Shown piece after piece: positions 55,595 to 64,000 of a stretch of 64,000 bases of DNA. The translations under genes and the position numbers were made by a program. Position 1 is the first letter of the stretch; each line of letters starts with the position of its first letter. The DNA lies in NCBI RefSeq assembly GCF_014203395.1, contig NZ_JACHIW010000001.1, forward strand, positions 4,013,501 through 4,077,500, given 5' to 3'. Below the pieces are notes generated by a model. That model was not told the origin of the DNA and ran no database searches. It saw only the letters and a list, made by a program, of their open reading frames with translations. This DNA is from Saccharopolyspora phatthalungensis (GTDB lineage Bacteria > Actinomycetota > Actinomycetes > Mycobacteriales > Pseudonocardiaceae).

Positions 55595-56506
55595 GTGCAG
55601 TCCCTTTCGCATCTGGTGGCGATCGTCGGTCCCACCGCCACCGGCAAGTCGGACCTCGCCGTCGAACTCGCAGTCGAGCTCAACGGCGAAGTGGTCAACG
55701 CCGACGCCATGCAGCTGTACCGCGGGATGGACATCGGCACCGCCAAGCTCACCCCGGCCGAGCGCCGTGGCGTTCCGCACCACCTGCTCGACGTCCTCGA
55801 CGTCACCGAAACCGCTTCCGTCGCGGTCTACCAGCAGCAAGCGCGCAGTGCCGTCGAAGATGTCCTGGCCCGGGGCCGGACGCCGGTGCTGGTCGGCGGC
55901 TCCGGCCTCTACGTGCAGGCGGTCGTCGACGATCTGACCTTCCCCGGCACCGATGCCCAGGTGCGGGACAAGTACGAACAGGAGCTGGTGCGGGTCGGTC
56001 CGGCCGAGCTGCACAGGCGGCTGCGTGAGCTCGACCCGGTGGCGGCGGAAGCGATCCTGGCCACCAACGGCCGCCGCATCGTCCGGGCGCTGGAGGTTAT
56101 CGAGATCACCGGTCGGCCGTTCTCGGCAAACCTGCCAAAGCCAGGGCCGCCTCGCTACGGTGCGGTGCTGGTCGGCCTGGACCGCCCGGTCGAGGACCTC
56201 GACGAGCGCGTCGACCGGCGGGTGACCCAGATGTTCGGCGCCGGGCTGGTCGACGAGGTCCGGCAGTTGGCTAATGTCGGGCTGCGGCGTGGCCGCACCG
56301 CCAGCCGCGCGCTGGGCTACCAGCAGGTTCTCGCCGAACTCGACGGCGCGGGCGACATGGCCACCGCTGCGGCCGAAACCGCGAAGCTCACCCGCCGCTT
56401 CGTGCGGCGGCAACGCTCCTGGTTCCGCCGTGACGCACGGATCCGCTGGTTCGACGCCGCCAACCCAGCATTGGCCTCCGACGTTCGGACGCTGCTGACT
56501 ACGTAG
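55595..56506 (+). CDS. miaA: tRNA dimethylallyltransferase
   Basis: This 303-aa enzyme adds dimethylallyl to N6 of A37 in tRNA, the substrate of MiaB. P-loop [11 protein letters not shown] (11-21), [17 protein letters not shown] (catalytic Asp and Thr region), [10 protein letters not shown] and the RxR segment in [14 protein letters not shown] are present. TAAGGT at 55583-55588 lies 6 nt before GTG 55595, so a private leaderless promoter is likely. dapF starts 10 nt downstream. Confidence 0.95.
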   Translation: MQSLSHLVAIVGPTATGKSDLAVELAVELNGEVVNADAMQLYRGMDIGTAKLTPAERRGVPHHLLDVLDVTETASVAVYQQQARSAVEDVLARGRTPVLVGGSGLYVQAVVDDLTFPGTDAQVRDKYEQELVRVGPAELHRRLRELDPVAAEAILATNGRRIVRALEVIEITGRPFSANLPKPGPPRYGAVLVGLDRPVEDLDERVDRRVTQMFGAGLVDEVRQLANVGLRRGRTASRALGYQQVLAELDGAGDMATAAAETAKLTRRFVRRQRSWFRRDARIRWFDAANPALASDVRTLLTT

Positions 56507-56515
56507 ACTGGCGGC

Positions 56516-57358
56516 GTGGATTCATCCCAGGGGCCCGAGTTCGTCAAGGGCCACGGCACCCAGAACGACTTCGTCATCCTGCCCGACCCGGACGGCGCGC
56601 TGATCCTCACCGACGAGCGCGTCCAAGCCCTGTGTGACCGGCGTCGCGGGCTGGGAGCAGACGGTGTGCTGCGGGTGATCCGCGCCGGAGCGCTCAAGGA
56701 CGCCCCGGCCGACGTGCCGGCGGATGTGTGGTTCATGGATTACCGCAACGCCGACGGCTCGATCGCCGAGATGTGCGGCAACGGAGTGCGGGTATTCGCC
56801 CGCTACCTCGTCGAGGCTGGGCTTGCCGCGCCAGGCGAGCTCCCGGTCGGCACGCGCGCGGGCGTTCGTCCGGTTCGCACGCACGACGACGGCCAGGTCA
56901 CCGTGGACATGGGCCCGGCCAAGGTCTTCGCCGAGTCCACCACCAGCGTCTCCGGCCATTCCTTCGCCGGCGTCGCCGTTGACGTCGGAAATCCGCACCT
57001 CGCGTGCGTGAGCGACGTCGAAATCGAGGGCCTGGATCTGACGGCCGCGCCACCGCACGACCATCACCTGTTCCCAAACGGCGTCAACGTCGAATTCGTG
57101 CAGCCGCTCGGAGGCGACCACGTGCGGATGCGCGTGCACGAGCGCGGCGTCGGTGAAACGCGCTCCTGCGGCACTGGCACGGTGGCCGCCACGGTGGCGG
57201 CATTGTGTGCGGCCGGAGCGGACACCGGACGCCGGGTGGTCCACATCCCGGGTGGCACCGTCGAAGTGGCGGTCGCCGCGACGAGTTCCACCCTGACCGG
57301 ACCGGCCGTGCTGGTGGCCCGAGGTCACCTCGACCCCGCTTGGTGGCAGCAGCCGTAG
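56516..57358 (+). CDS. dapF: Diaminopimelate epimerase
   Basis: This 280-aa PLP-independent epimerase turns LL- into meso-diaminopimelate for lysine and peptidoglycan. Two catalytic Cys are in EMCGNGVR and RSCGTGTVA, with KGHGTQNDF at the N-terminus. TAGACT (56504-56509), overlapping the miaA stop, lies 6 nt before GTG 56516, giving a probable leaderless promoter inside the operon. Confidence 0.96.
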   Translation: MDSSQGPEFVKGHGTQNDFVILPDPDGALILTDERVQALCDRRRGLGADGVLRVIRAGALKDAPADVPADVWFMDYRNADGSIAEMCGNGVRVFARYLVEAGLAAPGELPVGTRAGVRPVRTHDDGQVTVDMGPAKVFAESTTSVSGHSFAGVAVDVGNPHLACVSDVEIEGLDLTAAPPHDHHLFPNGVNVEFVQPLGGDHVRMRVHERGVGETRSCGTGTVAATVAALCAAGADTGRRVVHIPGGTVEVAVAATSSTLTGPAVLVARGHLDPAWWQQP

Positions 57359-57492
57359 AGCCTGTTCAAGCGCCTGATGGCAAGTGCCGCGCGCTCTGAC
57401 CGGTCGTCGGTGGGCGTCGGACCAGCGCAAAAGGGTAATGGCGCGAGCGAGGCGTGAAAATGGGTCGCGGACCGTGGGACAATGGCCTCGAT

Positions 57493-58959
57493 ATGAAAAA
57501 TTCTTTGACCTGGTCCGCCGAGCTCGACCGCGATGCGGTCGAAGCCGACGAATACGAACCCATCCTCACTGCGGAACCGTCCACGGGCGAGATGGAGCTC
57601 GCAGACCGTGCGTCGCTGCGGCGGATCGCCGGGCTGTCCACCGAGCTCGCGGACATCACCGAGGTCGAATACCGCCAACTCCGCCTGGAGCGCGTGGTGT
57701 TGGTCGGGGTCTGGACCGACGGCGACGCCGCGCACGCCGATGCGTCACTGGCCGAGCTCGCCCGGCTCGCCGAGACCGCCGGCTCGCAGGTGCTGGAGGC
57801 CATCATCCAGCGCCGCGACCGCCCCGACCCAGGCACTTACGTCGGCTCGGGCAAGGTCCGCGAGTTGCGCGACATCGTCGCCGCCACCGGGGCGGACACC
57901 GTCATCTGCGACGGTGAGCTCTCGCCCGGCCAGCTTCGGCAGCTGGAGGACAAGCTCAAGGTCAAGGTGGTCGACCGGACCGCCCTGATCCTGGACATCT
58001 TCGCCCAGCACGCCCGCTCCAAGGAGGGCAAGGCGCAAGTCGAACTCGCTCAGCTCCAGTACTTCCTGCCGCGCCTGCGCGGTTGGGGTGAAGCGATGTC
58101 CCGGCAGGCCGGTGGCCGTGCCGGGGTGAACGGCGGCGTCGGTACCCGTGGTCCCGGCGAGACCAAGCTGGAAACCGACCGGCGGCGCATCCATAAGCGC
58201 ATCAGCAAGCTACGCAAGGACCTTGCCGCAATGCGCACGGTGCGCGGCACCAAGCGCGGTCGGCGCGAGGCCAACGCGGTCGCCGGGGTGGCGATCGCCG
58301 GCTACACCAACGCCGGCAAGTCCAGCCTGCTCAACGCGTTGACCGGGGCCGGCGTGCTGGTGGAGGACGCGCTGTTCGCCACCCTGGACCCGACCACGCG
58401 CCGGGCAGGCACCCCCGATGGTCGGCCCTACACGTTGACCGACACGGTCGGCTTCGTCCGGCACCTGCCGCACCAGTTGGTCGAGGCGTTCCGCTCAACG
58501 CTGGAAGAAGTCAGCGGCGCGGACCTGCTGGTGCACGTCGTCGACGGCTCCGAGCCGGCCCCGCACGAGCAGGTCACCGCGGTGCGCCAGGTGCTCACCG
58601 AGATCGCTGAAGATCACAAGACCGGGGTGCCGCCGGAACTGCTGGTCGTTAACAAGATCGACTCGGTGGACGTCACCCGGATGGCCGAGCTGCGCCGGTT
58701 GCTGCCGGACGCGGTGTTCGTCTCCGCGCACAGCGGCAAGGGAATCGAGGCGCTCCGCGAGGCCATCGCCGATCGGCTGCCGCGACCTGATGTCTTCATC
58801 GACGCGCTGGTGCCCTATACGCGCGGTGAACTCGTGGCGCGCGTGCATTCGGAAGGTGAAGTGGTCGACGAGGAGCACACCCCCGACGGCACCCGGATGC
58901 GCGCCAAGGTCCGACCCGATTTGGCCAGCGCGCTCCAGCCGTTCGCGGGAACCGGGTGA
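57493..58959 (+). CDS. hflX: GTPase HflX, ribosome-associated
   Basis: This 488-aa GTPase splits stalled 70S ribosomes under stress and heat. The N-terminal nucleotide-binding HflX domain has YVGSGKVRELRD and VVDRTALILDIFAQHARSKEGKAQVELAQL. A Gly-rich loop GVGTRGPGETKLETDRR is followed by GTPase motifs GYTNAGKSSL (G1), DPTTR (G2), DTVGFV (G3) and NKID (G4). GACAAT at 57478-57483 with GTGAAA 18 nt upstream looks like a promoter close before ATG 57493, which I prefer over GTG 57454. Confidence 0.94.
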   Translation: MKNSLTWSAELDRDAVEADEYEPILTAEPSTGEMELADRASLRRIAGLSTELADITEVEYRQLRLERVVLVGVWTDGDAAHADASLAELARLAETAGSQVLEAIIQRRDRPDPGTYVGSGKVRELRDIVAATGADTVICDGELSPGQLRQLEDKLKVKVVDRTALILDIFAQHARSKEGKAQVELAQLQYFLPRLRGWGEAMSRQAGGRAGVNGGVGTRGPGETKLETDRRRIHKRISKLRKDLAAMRTVRGTKRGRREANAVAGVAIAGYTNAGKSSLLNALTGAGVLVEDALFATLDPTTRRAGTPDGRPYTLTDTVGFVRHLPHQLVEAFRSTLEEVSGADLLVHVVDGSEPAPHEQVTAVRQVLTEIAEDHKTGVPPELLVVNKIDSVDVTRMAELRRLLPDAVFVSAHSGKGIEALREAIADRLPRPDVFIDALVPYTRGELVARVHSEGEVVDEEHTPDGTRMRAKVRPDLASALQPFAGTG

Positions 58960-60023
58960 GCACTGCCGGTGCGAGTGGTGCGGTCGCGATCGCGCTGCTG
59001 CTGTCGGTGGCGTCGATGACCTCGGCAAGGGCCTCGGCGGTCGCTGCCCAGCAGCCGCTCACGCCGGTCGAACAGTGCCGGGTCGACGACGATCGGCTCG
59101 CCGAGTTGTCCGGACTCGCATCGGACGGTTCAGCCTGGTATGCCATCGCCGATGGCGGCAGCTCACTGCGGGTCTTCGTGCTCGATCCGGCCGATTGCTC
59201 GGTCCGAAAGATCCGGACTGCGTCGAACAATCCATACGACGTCGAAGACCTCGCGTTGGGACGCGACGGCACACTCTGGCTGGCTGACACCGGAGACAAC
59301 CGGCGCCGCCGCGAGAGCGTCGCATTTCACGTGATGCCCCCGGGCGGCGGCGCAACGTTGTATCGCCTTCGCTACCCGGACGGGCCGCACGATGCGGAGG
59401 CCCTGTTGCTCGACCGGGCCGGAGTTCCGTACATCGTTACGAAGGAACCGCTCGGTGCAGCCGGTGTCTACCGCCCGGCCGAACCGTTGGCGGCGGAGCG
59501 CACCGTGCCATTGGAACGGGTCGGCTCGATCTCGCTGCGTTCCACCCGCACCCCCGGCGGTCCCGTGAGCGGTGCTCTCGGATCAGTACTGGTGACGGGC
59601 GGGGCGGTCAGCCAGGACGGCACGGTCGCCGCTATCCGCACCTACACCGAGGCGTACGTGTACAACGCTCCCGATGGCGACCTGGTCGCGGCATTCCGGC
59701 GCGAGCCGCTGCGCATCCCGCTGCCGAACGAGCAGCAAGGCGAGGCGATCGCGTGGGAACCGGACGGTGCGCTGCTGTCCGCCTCCGAAGGCAACCAGCC
59801 GGTCCGTCGCATTCCGGGAGTGGCAGCGGCCGCGCGAACCACCGGTGCACCGACCGAAGACGGCGAATCGCCCGCACCGCCGGGCGGTGAAGCCGACCAA
59901 GCCCCGCCGCCAACGGGCCAGGCCGACAGCGGGCTGTCCACCGGCCGAACGCTGCTGTTCGCGGCCGCGCTGGCTGGGTTGCTCGTCTTCGCGACCGGTC
60001 GACTGCGCCGCCGAAACCGCTAG
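58956..60023 (+). CDS. Secreted, membrane-anchored beta-propeller-like protein
   Basis: The protein has 355 aa. A signal peptide (about 1-31) is followed by a domain of about 240 residues with repeated blade-like strands (DGSAWYAIADGGSS, DGTLWLADTGDNRRRR and similar), a Pro/Ala/Glu linker (about 285-325), one C-terminal membrane helix and a basic stop-transfer (RLRRRNR). Enzyme function unknown; the DTGDNRR pattern resembles secreted NHL/esterase-like propellers. Its GTG overlaps the hflX stop (GTGA), so translation is coupled. Confidence 0.75.
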   Translation: MSTAGASGAVAIALLLSVASMTSARASAVAAQQPLTPVEQCRVDDDRLAELSGLASDGSAWYAIADGGSSLRVFVLDPADCSVRKIRTASNNPYDVEDLALGRDGTLWLADTGDNRRRRESVAFHVMPPGGGATLYRLRYPDGPHDAEALLLDRAGVPYIVTKEPLGAAGVYRPAEPLAAERTVPLERVGSISLRSTRTPGGPVSGALGSVLVTGGAVSQDGTVAAIRTYTEAYVYNAPDGDLVAAFRREPLRIPLPNEQQGEAIAWEPDGALLSASEGNQPVRRIPGVAAAARTTGAPTEDGESPAPPGGEADQAPPPTGQADSGLSTGRTLLFAAALAGLLVFATGRLRRRNR

Positions 60024-60096
60024 ACCTGCCGCCTCGGGCCGCCTTCGCATGCGGCGCCAGTCGCCTCGCCGAGCATGTGAGATGCCCGGCTCGCGC

Positions 60097-60136
60097 GGGG
60101 CTTCCCGGCTCAGATACGCATGAGCCGGGAAGCCCC
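60097..60136. terminator. Strong bidirectional terminator between the propeller gene and lexA
   Basis: A 16-bp perfect stem (60097-60112 with 60121-60136) closes an 8-nt loop between convergent genes. Confidence 0.8.
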
Positions 60137-60195
60137 CAGAGCGCGAAGTTCGGCTACGGACGACTCGTTCGGCCCCGAGGTCCGTTCCTCGGAGC

Positions 60196-60918
60196 TCAGA
60201 GCCGCCGCAGCACCGCGACGACCTTGCCCAGGATCGCCGCATCGTCGCCGAGGATCGGCTCGTACGCCGGGTTGTGCGGCAGCAGCCACACGTGCTCATC
60301 GGTTCGCTTGAACGTCTTCACGGTCGCTTCGCCCTCGATCATGGCCGCGACGACGTCGCCGTTTTCGGCATCGGGCTGCTGACGAACCGCCACCCAGTCA
60401 CCGTCGGTGATGGCGAGATCCACCATCGAGTCCCCGACCACCTTGAGCAGGAAGAGCGTGCCGTCGCCGACGATCTCCTTCGGCAGTGGGAAGACGTCCT
60501 CGATGGATTCCTCGGCCAGGATCGGGCCACCGGCCGCGATCCGACCCACCACCGGCACGTAGGCCGGCTTGGCCCGCCCGGTCGGCTCCGAGGAGTCCTG
60601 CTCGCCGCCCACCAACACCCCGACGGTGCGTGGTCGGTGCGGATCTCGGCGCAGATAGCCCTTCCGCTCCAGCACGCGCAGCTGGTAGGCCACCGACGAG
60701 GTCGAGGTGAGGCCGACGGCATCGCCGATCTCGCGGACGCTGGGCGGATAGCCGTGCTCACGCATCCACTCTCGAATGGCCTCCAGCACTCTGAGCTGAC
60801 GGTCGCTGAGTTCCTCGGTTCCGCTGGCCTGTTCGGGCAGCGCGTGCTCGTCGGCCCGGGAGTCGTCCTTGACGTCCTGTACGTGGCCCTTGATCGAGCC
60901 GGTCGCATTACTCGCCAC
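60196..60918 (-). CDS. lexA: LexA repressor of the SOS response
   Basis: The protein has 240 aa. The winged helix-turn-helix (about 38-105) contains [33 protein letters not shown]. The cleavage site Ala-Gly is in RIAAGGP; the protease dyad is Ser in GDSMVD and Lys in ATVKTFKR. RecA filaments stimulate self-cleavage. A charged N-terminal extension of about 35 residues is typical of actinobacteria. GTG 60918 has AGGAGG 5 nt upstream. An SOS box at 61007-61022 indicates autoregulation. Confidence 0.97.
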   Translation of the reverse strand: MASNATGSIKGHVQDVKDDSRADEHALPEQASGTEELSDRQLRVLEAIREWMREHGYPPSVREIGDAVGLTSTSSVAYQLRVLERKGYLRRDPHRPRTVGVLVGGEQDSSEPTGRAKPAYVPVVGRIAAGGPILAEESIEDVFPLPKEIVGDGTLFLLKVVGDSMVDLAITDGDWVAVRQQPDAENGDVVAAMIEGEATVKTFKRTDEHVWLLPHNPAYEPILGDDAAILGKVVAVLRRL

Positions 60919-60981
60919 CGCTGCCTCCTGTCCGTGTGAACTGCGGTGCTAATCGCGGGGGAGTTGGTCCGCCCGATTTCC

Positions 60982-61011
60982 ACAGTAGACGGGAGAAACC
61001 CAGAGATCAAA
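60982..61011 (-). promoter_or_regulatory. lexA promoter
   Basis: On the minus strand: TTTGAT (complement of 61006-61011), 18-nt spacer, TACTGT (complement of 60982-60987). The -35 overlaps the LexA box. Confidence 0.55.
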
Positions 61012-61022
61012 CACCTGTTCGA
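61007..61022 (-). promoter_or_regulatory. LexA box of lexA
   Basis: Minus strand TCGAACAGGTGTTTGA, one mismatch from TCGAAC-N4-GTTCGA, overlapping the lexA -35. Confidence 0.85.
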
Positions 61023-61088
61023 GTTAATTTTAGGCCGCAGGTCTCGCCTTGTGGTGTGCTCGTAGTACACAATCGCACGCAGGTTCGA

Positions 61089-61104
61089 TCGAACATCCAT
61101 TCGA
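61089..61104 (+). promoter_or_regulatory. LexA box of the LysM gene
   Basis: TCGAACATCCATTCGA, one mismatch from consensus. A -10-like CATGAT (61106-61111) follows directly, the same layout as at recA. Confidence 0.75.
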
Positions 61105-61130
61105 TCATGATCTGTGGTGTGGGAGGCGTC

Positions 61131-61592
61131 ATGACCACGTTCATTGATGCGGCAAGACGGACACGTCCTGCCGGGCGAGAGGTCGCCGGGCGGCCGTTGG
61201 GCGAGCCGGTCGCAATGCCACGACCGCATGACCGGGTGCAGCGGGCCTCCGGTCGCGTCGTTTCCCGCGCGTCGGGTCTTCGCCCAGCGGAGTCGGTCGC
61301 CGCCTGCGGCCGGGCTCGCCGGGGCGGCGAGTGGCTTTGGCTGGCCTCGGTGGCGATCTTCACTTTCCTTATTGTCATGCTGGTGGGGATCTTCGGTCTC
61401 GGCGACGCGCCGGTGGCGAGTGGTACCGCGGTCGTGGAAGTGCGCGCTGGCGACACGTTGTCGGGGATCGCGGGCCGGGTCGCCCCGGATAGTGACCCGC
61501 GAGCCGTGGTGGCGCGGATCGTCGAGCTCAACGAGCTGGACGCGCCCGTCGCGGAGGCGGGACGGCTGTTACTGGTGCCGATCCGCGGCTGA
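61131..61592 (+). CDS. LysM-domain membrane protein, SOS cell-division inhibitor (Rv2719c/DivS/YneA type)
   Basis: The protein has 153 aa. A basic cytoplasmic part (about 1-70) precedes one membrane helix (about 75-96) and an external LysM domain (VVEVRAGDTLSGIAGRV...RIVELNEL...LLVPI) that binds peptidoglycan. Divergent pairing with lexA and a LexA box is the layout of M. tuberculosis Rv2719c and Corynebacterium DivS, which halt septation during DNA damage. GGGAGG lies 4 nt before ATG 61131. Confidence 0.88.
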   Translation: MTTFIDAARRTRPAGREVAGRPLGEPVAMPRPHDRVQRASGRVVSRASGLRPAESVAACGRARRGGEWLWLASVAIFTFLIVMLVGIFGLGDAPVASGTAVVEVRAGDTLSGIAGRVAPDSDPRAVVARIVELNELDAPVAEAGRLLLVPIRG

Positions 61593-61720
61593 GCCGCTGC
61601 CGGTCGGCGCATTGCGGTGGTTCGGGCCGCTTGTGTCGGGTGCTTCGGCAACGACCTGGGGGTTTCTGTCGGCGAGGCGGATCCGGTGTCATTCGGTCGT
61701 GCCGCAGGGGTGTGTCGAGT

Positions 61721-61749
61721 TTGCGTCGCGGTACGCCGCGGTTTAGAGT
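61721..61749 (+). promoter_or_regulatory. nrdR-nrdJ promoter
   Basis: TTGCGT (61721-61726), 17-nt spacer, TAGAGT (61744-61749). The NrdR box begins 6 nt downstream, over the expected start site. Confidence 0.6.
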
Positions 61750-61754
61750 CGACC

Positions 61755-61770
61755 ACAACATCTAGTAGTT
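61755..61770. promoter_or_regulatory. NrdR box
   Basis: ACAACATCTAGTAGTT is an imperfect palindrome with the ACA...TCTAG...GT pattern of actinobacterial NrdR boxes. A second, weaker element may lie around 61777-61792, about two helix turns away; NrdR usually needs a pair. Confidence 0.6.
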
Positions 61771-61891
61771 ACGTCCGTGTATTTAGTCCACAGGTTGGGC
61801 CTGCAGGGTATTCATGCGCCCACGGAGGGTGAGTTGGTCGCTGGCCGCCGACGGTCGGCCGCGACCACACTGGGGAAGGGGGTGAGGGCCG

Positions 61892-62386
61892 GTGCGGTGC
61901 CCGTTCTGTCGCGGCGAGGACTCCCGGGTCGTCGATTCGCGCGAGGTCGAGGAAGGCCAGGCGATCCGGCGTAGGCGATCGTGCTCGACGTGCGGTCGAC
62001 GGTTCACGACCATTGAGGAATTGGTGCTGTCGGTGGTCAAGCGTTCCGGTGTCACCGAGCCCTTCAGTCGCGAGAAGGTGGTCCGCGGCGTGCGCCGCGC
62101 CTGCCAGGGGCGTCCGGTCGAGGAGGATGCGCTGCAGCAGCTCGCGCACCAGGTAGAGGACGCGATCCGGTCTCTCGGCGTGTCCGAGCTACCCAGCCAC
62201 GAGGTGGGGCTGGCGATCCTCGGGCCGCTGCGGGAACTCGACGAGGTCGCCTACCTCCGCTTCGCGAGCGTGTACCGGGCGTATTCCTCGGTGGAGGACT
62301 TCGAGAAGGAGATCACCGACCTCCGCGCGGCGCGACCCGCCGCGCAGGCCGGTACGGAGCAGAGCACGGAGAGCGGGCGTGAGTAA
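61892..62386 (+). CDS. nrdR: Transcriptional repressor NrdR
   Basis: This 164-aa repressor of ribonucleotide reductase genes has an N-terminal zinc ribbon (CPFC and CSTC at about 3-34) and an ATP-cone (about 49-139) that senses ATP/dATP. All Cys ligands are present. GTG 61892 starts translation. The upstream NrdR box implies autoregulation, and nrdJ starts 178 nt downstream, so one repressor controls both. Confidence 0.95.
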   Translation: MRCPFCRGEDSRVVDSREVEEGQAIRRRRSCSTCGRRFTTIEELVLSVVKRSGVTEPFSREKVVRGVRRACQGRPVEEDALQQLAHQVEDAIRSLGVSELPSHEVGLAILGPLRELDEVAYLRFASVYRAYSSVEDFEKEITDLRAARPAAQAGTEQSTESGRE

Positions 62387-62564
62387 ACCGCGTCGGCGCG
62401 CGCCGCGCCGCGGGCGCGCAAACGCAAGACGTCAGCCGACGGTCCAGGGTGGGACGTCGCTGAGGACAGAGTCACGACCGAACCGGACGGGGAGCCCGGA
62501 CGGGGCTGACGAAGCACTACGAGCGAGCCATAGGCGAGCGATGGAGAAGGAAGAGGGTCAGGTC

Positions 62565-64000
<1,436 letters not shown>

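Noticed and set aside
62387..62564. Cobalamin riboswitch before nrdJ
   Set aside because: No B12-box-like sequence in the gap, and the NrdR box upstream of nrdR explains control.

Overview
The window is high-GC (roughly 70%), densely coded chromosomal DNA from an actinomycete. Gene families and gene order point to the Pseudonocardiaceae (Saccharopolyspora/Amycolatopsis-like). Supporting traits are mannan/lipoglycan and mycobacterial-type genes (MptA-like GT-C enzyme, LppM, FadD15-like synthetase, PknL with its Rv2175c-type substrate), frequent GTG starts, TANNNT -10 boxes 6-8 nt before start codons (leaderless transcripts), and LexA boxes of the TCGAAC-N4-GTTCGA type. I see no insertion sequence, prophage, CRISPR array, rRNA or tRNA.

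Layout. 1-27 kb follows the order of Mycobacterium tuberculosis Rv2191 back to Rv2171: DEDDh exonuclease, NlpC/P60 endopeptidase, FadD15-like acyl-CoA synthetase, SRPBCC protein, ArsA-type ATPase, PlsC acyltransferase, RNase AS-type exoribonuclease, class II DAHP synthase, PknL, Rv2175c-type regulator, MptA-like mannosyltransferase, prenyl diphosphate synthase, MTHFR and LppM. Added to it are a ROK sugar kinase, a phosphofructokinase with pyrophosphate-type residues and a CrtI-like desaturase. 27-37 kb is accessory: GNAT enzymes, a two-gene HEPN/maleylpyruvate-isomerase-like operon under a perfect LexA box, an Lhr helicase and a membrane-anchored Hsp70-like protein. 37-64 kb follows Rv2738c to Rv2718c: DUF3046, recA, recX, miaB, DUF349 protein, miaA, dapF, hflX, lexA, LysM division inhibitor and nrdR, then class II nrdJ, which runs off the end. 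Between recX and miaB lie a cutA locus with a decayed duplicate, a HAD phosphatase, a secreted NodB deacetylase, the Entner-Doudoroff pair edd-eda, a truncated solute-binding lipoprotein and a glutamate-type ABC importer gluABCD.

How the genes work together. The strongest theme is the DNA-damage response. There are four LexA boxes (recA, lexA, the LysM gene and the HEPN operon), and recA also has a second promoter matching the PafBC/RecA-NDp motif. RecX and NrdR/NrdJ add RecA modulation and dNTP supply. A second theme is central carbon metabolism: ROK kinase, a predicted PPi-PFK, edd-eda and DAHP synthase. A third is the cell envelope: NlpC/P60, MptA-like enzyme, LppM, PASTA kinase, NodB deacetylase and isoprenoid supply.

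The best candidate for something little described is the SOS-controlled HEPN plus zinc-site-less maleylpyruvate-isomerase-like gene pair at 27.9-29.3 kb.
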